Below the pieces are notes generated by a model. It was not told the origin of the DNA, searched no databases, and saw nothing but the letters and a program-made list of their open reading frames with translations. Made by a program: the position numbers and the translations under genes. Below are positions 6,133 to 8,256 of a stretch of 8,256 nt of DNA, in pieces; the first letter of the stretch is position 1, and each line of letters begins with the position of its first letter. Origin of the DNA: Nitrospira lenta. Its GTDB lineage: Bacteria > Nitrospirota > Nitrospiria > Nitrospirales > Nitrospiraceae. Location of the stretch: assembly GCA_945906715.1 (NCBI GenBank), contig CAMDRK010000105.1, positions 1 to 8,256 on the forward strand, given 5' to 3'.

Positions 6133-6262
6133 TGGGTTTGTTTGGTTCATCTGGTCGATCTGGTTTGTCTGGTCCATTTGGTTTGTCTGGTTTTTTTCGT
6201 TGAACGAAGCTAACCAAATAAACAAGACAAACTAAACAAACCAGATCAACCAGACAGACCAG
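6133..6262. repeat. CTGGTT 9-nt-unit inverted repeat upstream of HK2
   Basis: The left arm has successive 9-nt units TTTGGTTCA, TCTGGTCGA, TCTGGTTTG, TCTGGTCCA, TTTGGTTTG, TCTGGTTTT. The right arm (about 6211-6262) is made of the complementary CCAGACAAA-type units, so the region forms a long imperfect palindrome of about 50 bp per arm. It begins 15 nt upstream of the HK2 start codon. Confidence 0.85.
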
Positions 6263-6277
6263 GTTTTTCCGCAGCCT
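6263..6277 (-). repeat. AGGCTGCGGAAAAAC box, right copy
   Basis: GTTTTTCCGCAGCCT is the exact reverse complement of 1267-1281. It directly adjoins the outer end of the CTGGTT palindrome, mirroring the order at the left side. Confidence 0.75.
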
Positions 6278-6317
6278 ACTAAGGCATACCTTTTAGCGGC
6301 TTTGCAACCATTGCGGT

Positions 6318-6353
6318 ATCCCCTCAATCGTGGGGGGGCTCATCTGCGGGGAT
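6318..6353 (+). promoter_or_regulatory. 36-nt G/C-run element, copy C
   Basis: It begins ATCCCCTCAATCGTGGGG and ends CTCATCTGCGGGGAT. It has the same total length and the same two conserved halves as copy D at 6975-7010. No intact gene follows on the plus strand for about 750 bp; HK2 starts 200 nt to its left on the other strand. Confidence 0.65.
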
Positions 6354-6396
6354 GATGAGCGATGTCTGAAATGGTAAGACCTGCGGCAGTACTAAA

Positions 6397-6571
6397 GAAG
6401 TTCTGGGTTCTGAGTTATGAGTTCTGAGTTGTTCGGAGCAGGCTGTCAAAACAGGCGTTTGTAATCCTGATGTCCGCCGATCCGGAACCATGTCACGGTA
6501 TCACGGTCAAGGATGCCAAGTGCACGATAGCCCAGCGCTCCTCCGCTCGAGAACTCAGAACTCAGAACTTC
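6397..6571. repeat. GAAGTTCTGAGTT inverted repeat enclosing a gene fragment
   Basis: GAAGTTCTGGGTTCTGAGTT (6397-6416) is complementary to 6552-6571 at 19 of 20 positions, with 135 bp between the arms. A further GAGTTCTGAGTT follows the left arm. Each arm is itself a short tandem of GTTCTGA. The enclosed DNA holds a toxin-like gene fragment. Confidence 0.8.
6446..6541 (-). pseudogene. C-terminal remnant of a RelE/HigB-like toxin gene
   Basis: Reading the minus strand from about 6541 to the TGA at 6446-6448 gives ALGYRALGILDRDTV, then TWFRIGGHQDYKRLF. The spacing GYRALG...D...WF.IG.H..Y..L is the C-terminal third of a RelE-superfamily toxin group usually of about 85-95 residues and commonly reading 'YRALG...WFWIG.H.eYdkL'. 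Upstream on the coding strand the homology stops at the GAGTTCT repeat arm, where the frame only translates repeat sequence. No start codon with a ribosome site and no antitoxin gene is recognisable. I infer that the 5' part was removed by rearrangement at the repeat. Even if expressed, the fragment should not fold as a toxin. Confidence 0.6.
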
Positions 6572-6786
6572 TTCCCCGGCGTTTGACCCCTGAACGCCTT
6601 CAGCCAATCTACCTGCGCAGTTAGAATCAATTCCGATTCATCCAGAATCACTTTAGATGCAGACAGAGTGCCCTGTTGGATCAGTCTCTGTGCGGAAGAG
6701 CTGTGAGGAGCACCTGCCAAACACGGCTCCAGTCCTATCGTTTTGAATTTTGCGCCAATCTCTTGTCGGCACGACGAGACGCTGGC
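6562..6786 (-). pseudogene. Possible degraded coding remnant, unrecognised
   Basis: The minus-strand frame is open for 75 codons, from the stop codon at 6787-6789 to a TGA at 6562-6564 that lies inside the GTTCTGA repeat arm. It has no ATG. Its last part reads GTLSASKVILDESELILTAQ then VDWLKAFRGQTPGKKF, which has the composition of real protein. I do not recognise a family. It could be the 3' end of a decayed gene or chance. Confidence 0.25.
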
Positions 6787-6974
6787 CTAAAGCTTGCTGA
6801 TTATGCAGGACGGAGCCGAAACAGAAGAAGCAGAACTGGGCAGATAACTTCCAAAAATAAATAAACCGTTCGCACCATCCGAATTTCTGGAATCCTTTCT
6901 CCCAACTGGAGGTGGAGCGGGAAAGGAACGCCTCTCAGGCGAACTTCATAGCGCCGTTGCAGGCATTTAAAGGC
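6572..6974. other. About 400 bp with no intact gene
   Basis: Besides the minus-strand remnant noted separately, a plus-strand frame from a TTG at 6676 to 6864 gives 62 basic residues without a ribosome site and is not accepted. A small CGCCT/AGGCG hairpin is at 6929-6941. I see no tRNA, other structured RNA or mobile-element gene. Confidence 0.5.
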
Positions 6975-7010
6975 ATCCCCTCAATGGAGGGGGGTCTCAT
7001 CTGTGGGGAT
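6975..7010 (+). promoter_or_regulatory. 36-nt G/C-run element, copy D, next to a promoter
   Basis: It begins ATCCCCTCAATGGAGGGG and ends CTCATCTGTGGGGAT, the same length as copies B and C. Its last base is also the first base of the TTGACG box, so a protein bound here would touch the -35 region of the secreted-protein gene. Confidence 0.65.
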
Positions 7011-7038
7011 TGACGACAAAGAGCGAAGGGCATAGAAA
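7010..7038 (+). promoter_or_regulatory. Sigma-70-type promoter for the secreted-protein gene
   Basis: TTGACG (7010-7015) matches 5 of 6 positions of the -35 consensus and TAGAAA (7033-7038) 4 of 6 of the -10 consensus, with the ideal 17-nt spacing. A transcript from about 7045 would have a leader of some 57 nt ending in AGGGAGG and the ATG at 7102. Confidence 0.5.
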
Positions 7039-7101
7039 ACGCGCAGAATATGCAAATACCGTCAGAGTACCGCACCTATTTCTTTATCAGGGAGGTCTCT
7101 T

Positions 7102-8256
7102 ATGAGAAGTCTACGAGGGGTTGGGGTTCTATTTAGTCTGCTGATTGTCGGAGTCCTGGGAGGACTGATGGCGCCGCAGCCTTCAGAAGCGAGCAACCCG
7201 ACACTCACAATCTCGGTGGATGCGACGGCGGGAGGATTTGGGTCGGTCACCAATGTGACCATTCCTTTTGATGCTGTAACCGGAAGCTCAGTAGCGAATG
7301 GAGTAGCATGTTCTTCTGCTGACGCCGTCAACTATAATATATGCTACAAAATTAAAACTTATGAAGAAAATGGGGTGGAGTACGGCCCAACAGCTCGGAA
7401 GGTTAGGGTCATGAATGCCATTGGTTCTGATAACCTACCACAGGATGCGAGACTGTTGATCAGTGACTGCACTGGAGCTAACTGCCTGGAGAAAATGGTG
7501 TTAACCGGTGTGCGTATTGTCCCATCGGTGACGACTTGGAATGCTTCACTTGTTAAGATTACATTAGCGTTCCATAATAAATTCGACTTTGCACCCAGTG
7601 ATACAACCCTTGGTGACGCCACTTCTTCTTATCGTCTCCCACTGAGCATCACCGGTGTGTTTAAAGAGACCGCCGCCGGCGTGTGCACTAGCGCAGCGAC
7701 CGCTGGTTGTCCTGTCAACGACGAGATGCACATGTGGGGAAGAGGAATATTCTGCACCTCTACTTCAGCAACTGACTGCCCCGCTGGTTCCACTGGGACA
7801 AAGAACATGGATCTTGCCGGAGGAGGGGGGAACTCCGCAAATGTGGATAGAACGACCTGCACAGTGTCCGATAGTCCTCTTTGTAGGATGTATTCTAGAG
7901 TCGCGAACACCGCGTCTATAGACGTGCGGTTCGATAAAGCGCAACAAGGAGTCAATTATCCGGCTTTTCGTTGCAATAACGGCTTGGCCAGTACGCCAAC
8001 GTTTAACCCGCTCACTAATACTACTGGTTCGGTCAGCGGGAAGAAGTGCACAGCGGATGTCACCGCATTCATCGAATTCAAGTTGTATGGTGCAGACACC
8101 ATAAATGCGGATGGCAGTCCCCGGATGGCCGGAGGGAATTGCGGGACTCCTAACCCGCATTATTCACGACTGATGGTCAGAGGGGCAGTGGCCGCCATAT
8201 TGGAGAGGCCGCCGACTCCTCGGCCTCTGTCGCGGTCGCTGACGGCAGCGGCGGGG
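7102..8256 (+). CDS. Secreted cysteine-rich protein of unknown function (3' end outside window)
   Basis: The frame is open without a stop from ATG 7102 to the window edge, 385 codons. AGGGAGG (7089-7095) 6 nt upstream fixes the start. The N-terminus is a classical Sec signal peptide: R2 and R5, a hydrophobic stretch (about 7-24), then SEA before S31 as a type I cleavage site. The mature part is rich in Thr, Ser, Asn and Gly and has 13 cysteines (70, 81, 123, 128, 195, 203, 218, 226, 253, 261, 291, 316, 347). Three pairs have identical C-x7-C spacing and a shared CT start: CTSAATAGC, CTSTSATDC and CTVSDSPLC, suggesting disulfide-closed loops in an exported, beta-rich protein. No family was recognised. 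A four-glycine run is near 241-244. Codon choice in the first third is more A/T-rich than in the signalling genes. The regulatory element and promoter directly upstream suggest controlled expression. Confidence 0.85.
   Translation, partial: MRSLRGVGVLFSLLIVGVLGGLMAPQPSEASNPTLTISVDATAGGFGSVTNVTIPFDAVTGSSVANGVACSSADAVNYNICYKIKTYEENGVEYGPTARKVRVMNAIGSDNLPQDARLLISDCTGANCLEKMVLTGVRIVPSVTTWNASLVKITLAFHNKFDFAPSDTTLGDATSSYRLPLSITGVFKETAAGVCTSAATAGCPVNDEMHMWGRGIFCTSTSATDCPAGSTGTKNMDLAGGGGNSANVDRTTCTVSDSPLCRMYSRVANTASIDVRFDKAQQGVNYPAFRCNNGLASTPTFNPLTNTTGSVSGKKCTADVTAFIEFKLYGADTINADGSPRMAGGNCGTPNPHYSRLMVRGAVAAILERPPTPRPLSRSLTAAAG

Noticed and set aside
6119..6217. 33-residue N-terminal extension of HK2
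   Set aside because: It encodes only the repeat; the ATG at 6118 has AGGA at good spacing and aligns with the HK1 start.
6676..6864. 62-residue basic plus-strand frame
   Set aside because: It starts at TTG with no Shine-Dalgarno and has no recognisable motif.
7062..8160. Minus-strand frames opposite the secreted-protein gene
   Set aside because: The plus-strand frame has a ribosome site, signal peptide, promoter and regular cysteine spacing; the minus frames have none of these.

Overview
The window reads like chromosomal accessory DNA from a Nitrospira-type bacterium (phylum Nitrospirota). This is an inference from the style of the intergenic DNA (9-nt CTGGTT-type repeats, AGGCTGCGGAAAAAC boxes, GAGTTCT strings), the abundance of single-domain response regulators and cytoplasmic GAF kinases, and the IS1182-type transposase fragment. 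No marker gene here proves it.

Layout, left to right: (1) the 5' end of an IS1182-like transposase on the minus strand, cut by the window edge (1-80), with the presumed insertion-sequence end up to about 144; (2) a complete metallo-beta-lactamase-fold protein resembling class II cyclic-nucleotide phosphodiesterases (145-933, minus); (3) a signalling module of receiver-only regulator RR1 (1408-1812, plus) facing GAF-histidine kinase HK1 (1987-3315, minus); (4) a second copy of that plan with two regulators, RR2 (3650-4036) and RR3 (4269-4685), facing kinase HK2 (4793-6118, minus); (5) about 980 bp without an intact gene, holding repeats and a fragment of a RelE-like toxin gene; (6) a secreted, cysteine-rich protein of unknown function (7102 to the window edge, plus), missed by ORF finders that require a stop codon.

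The two kinases are paralogues of 442 and 441 residues with the phospho-acceptor His at residue 211 in both. RR2 and RR3 are close paralogues of each other, and RR1 is more distant. None of the three regulators has an output domain, so they would act by protein contact or as phosphorelay or phosphate-sink components rather than by binding DNA. The kinases have no membrane segments and would sense something in the cytoplasm through their GAF domains. The neighbouring phosphodiesterase-like gene makes a cyclic nucleotide one possible ligand, but this is speculative.

The most unusual content is between the genes. A 36-nt G/C-run element starting ATCCCCTCA and ending GGGGAT occurs once in each of the four 5' intergenic regions, and the copy before the secreted protein touches a good sigma-70 -35 box. 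Imperfect palindromes built from a 9-nt CTGGTT unit lie at the 5' ends of the phosphodiesterase-like gene and the signalling genes, whereas GTGAAACG/CGTTTCAC-type sequence lies at the 3' side of the kinases, including a 20-nt identity placed exactly 4 nt from both kinase stop codons. The whole signalling block is framed by inverted copies of AGGCTGCGGAAAAAC.
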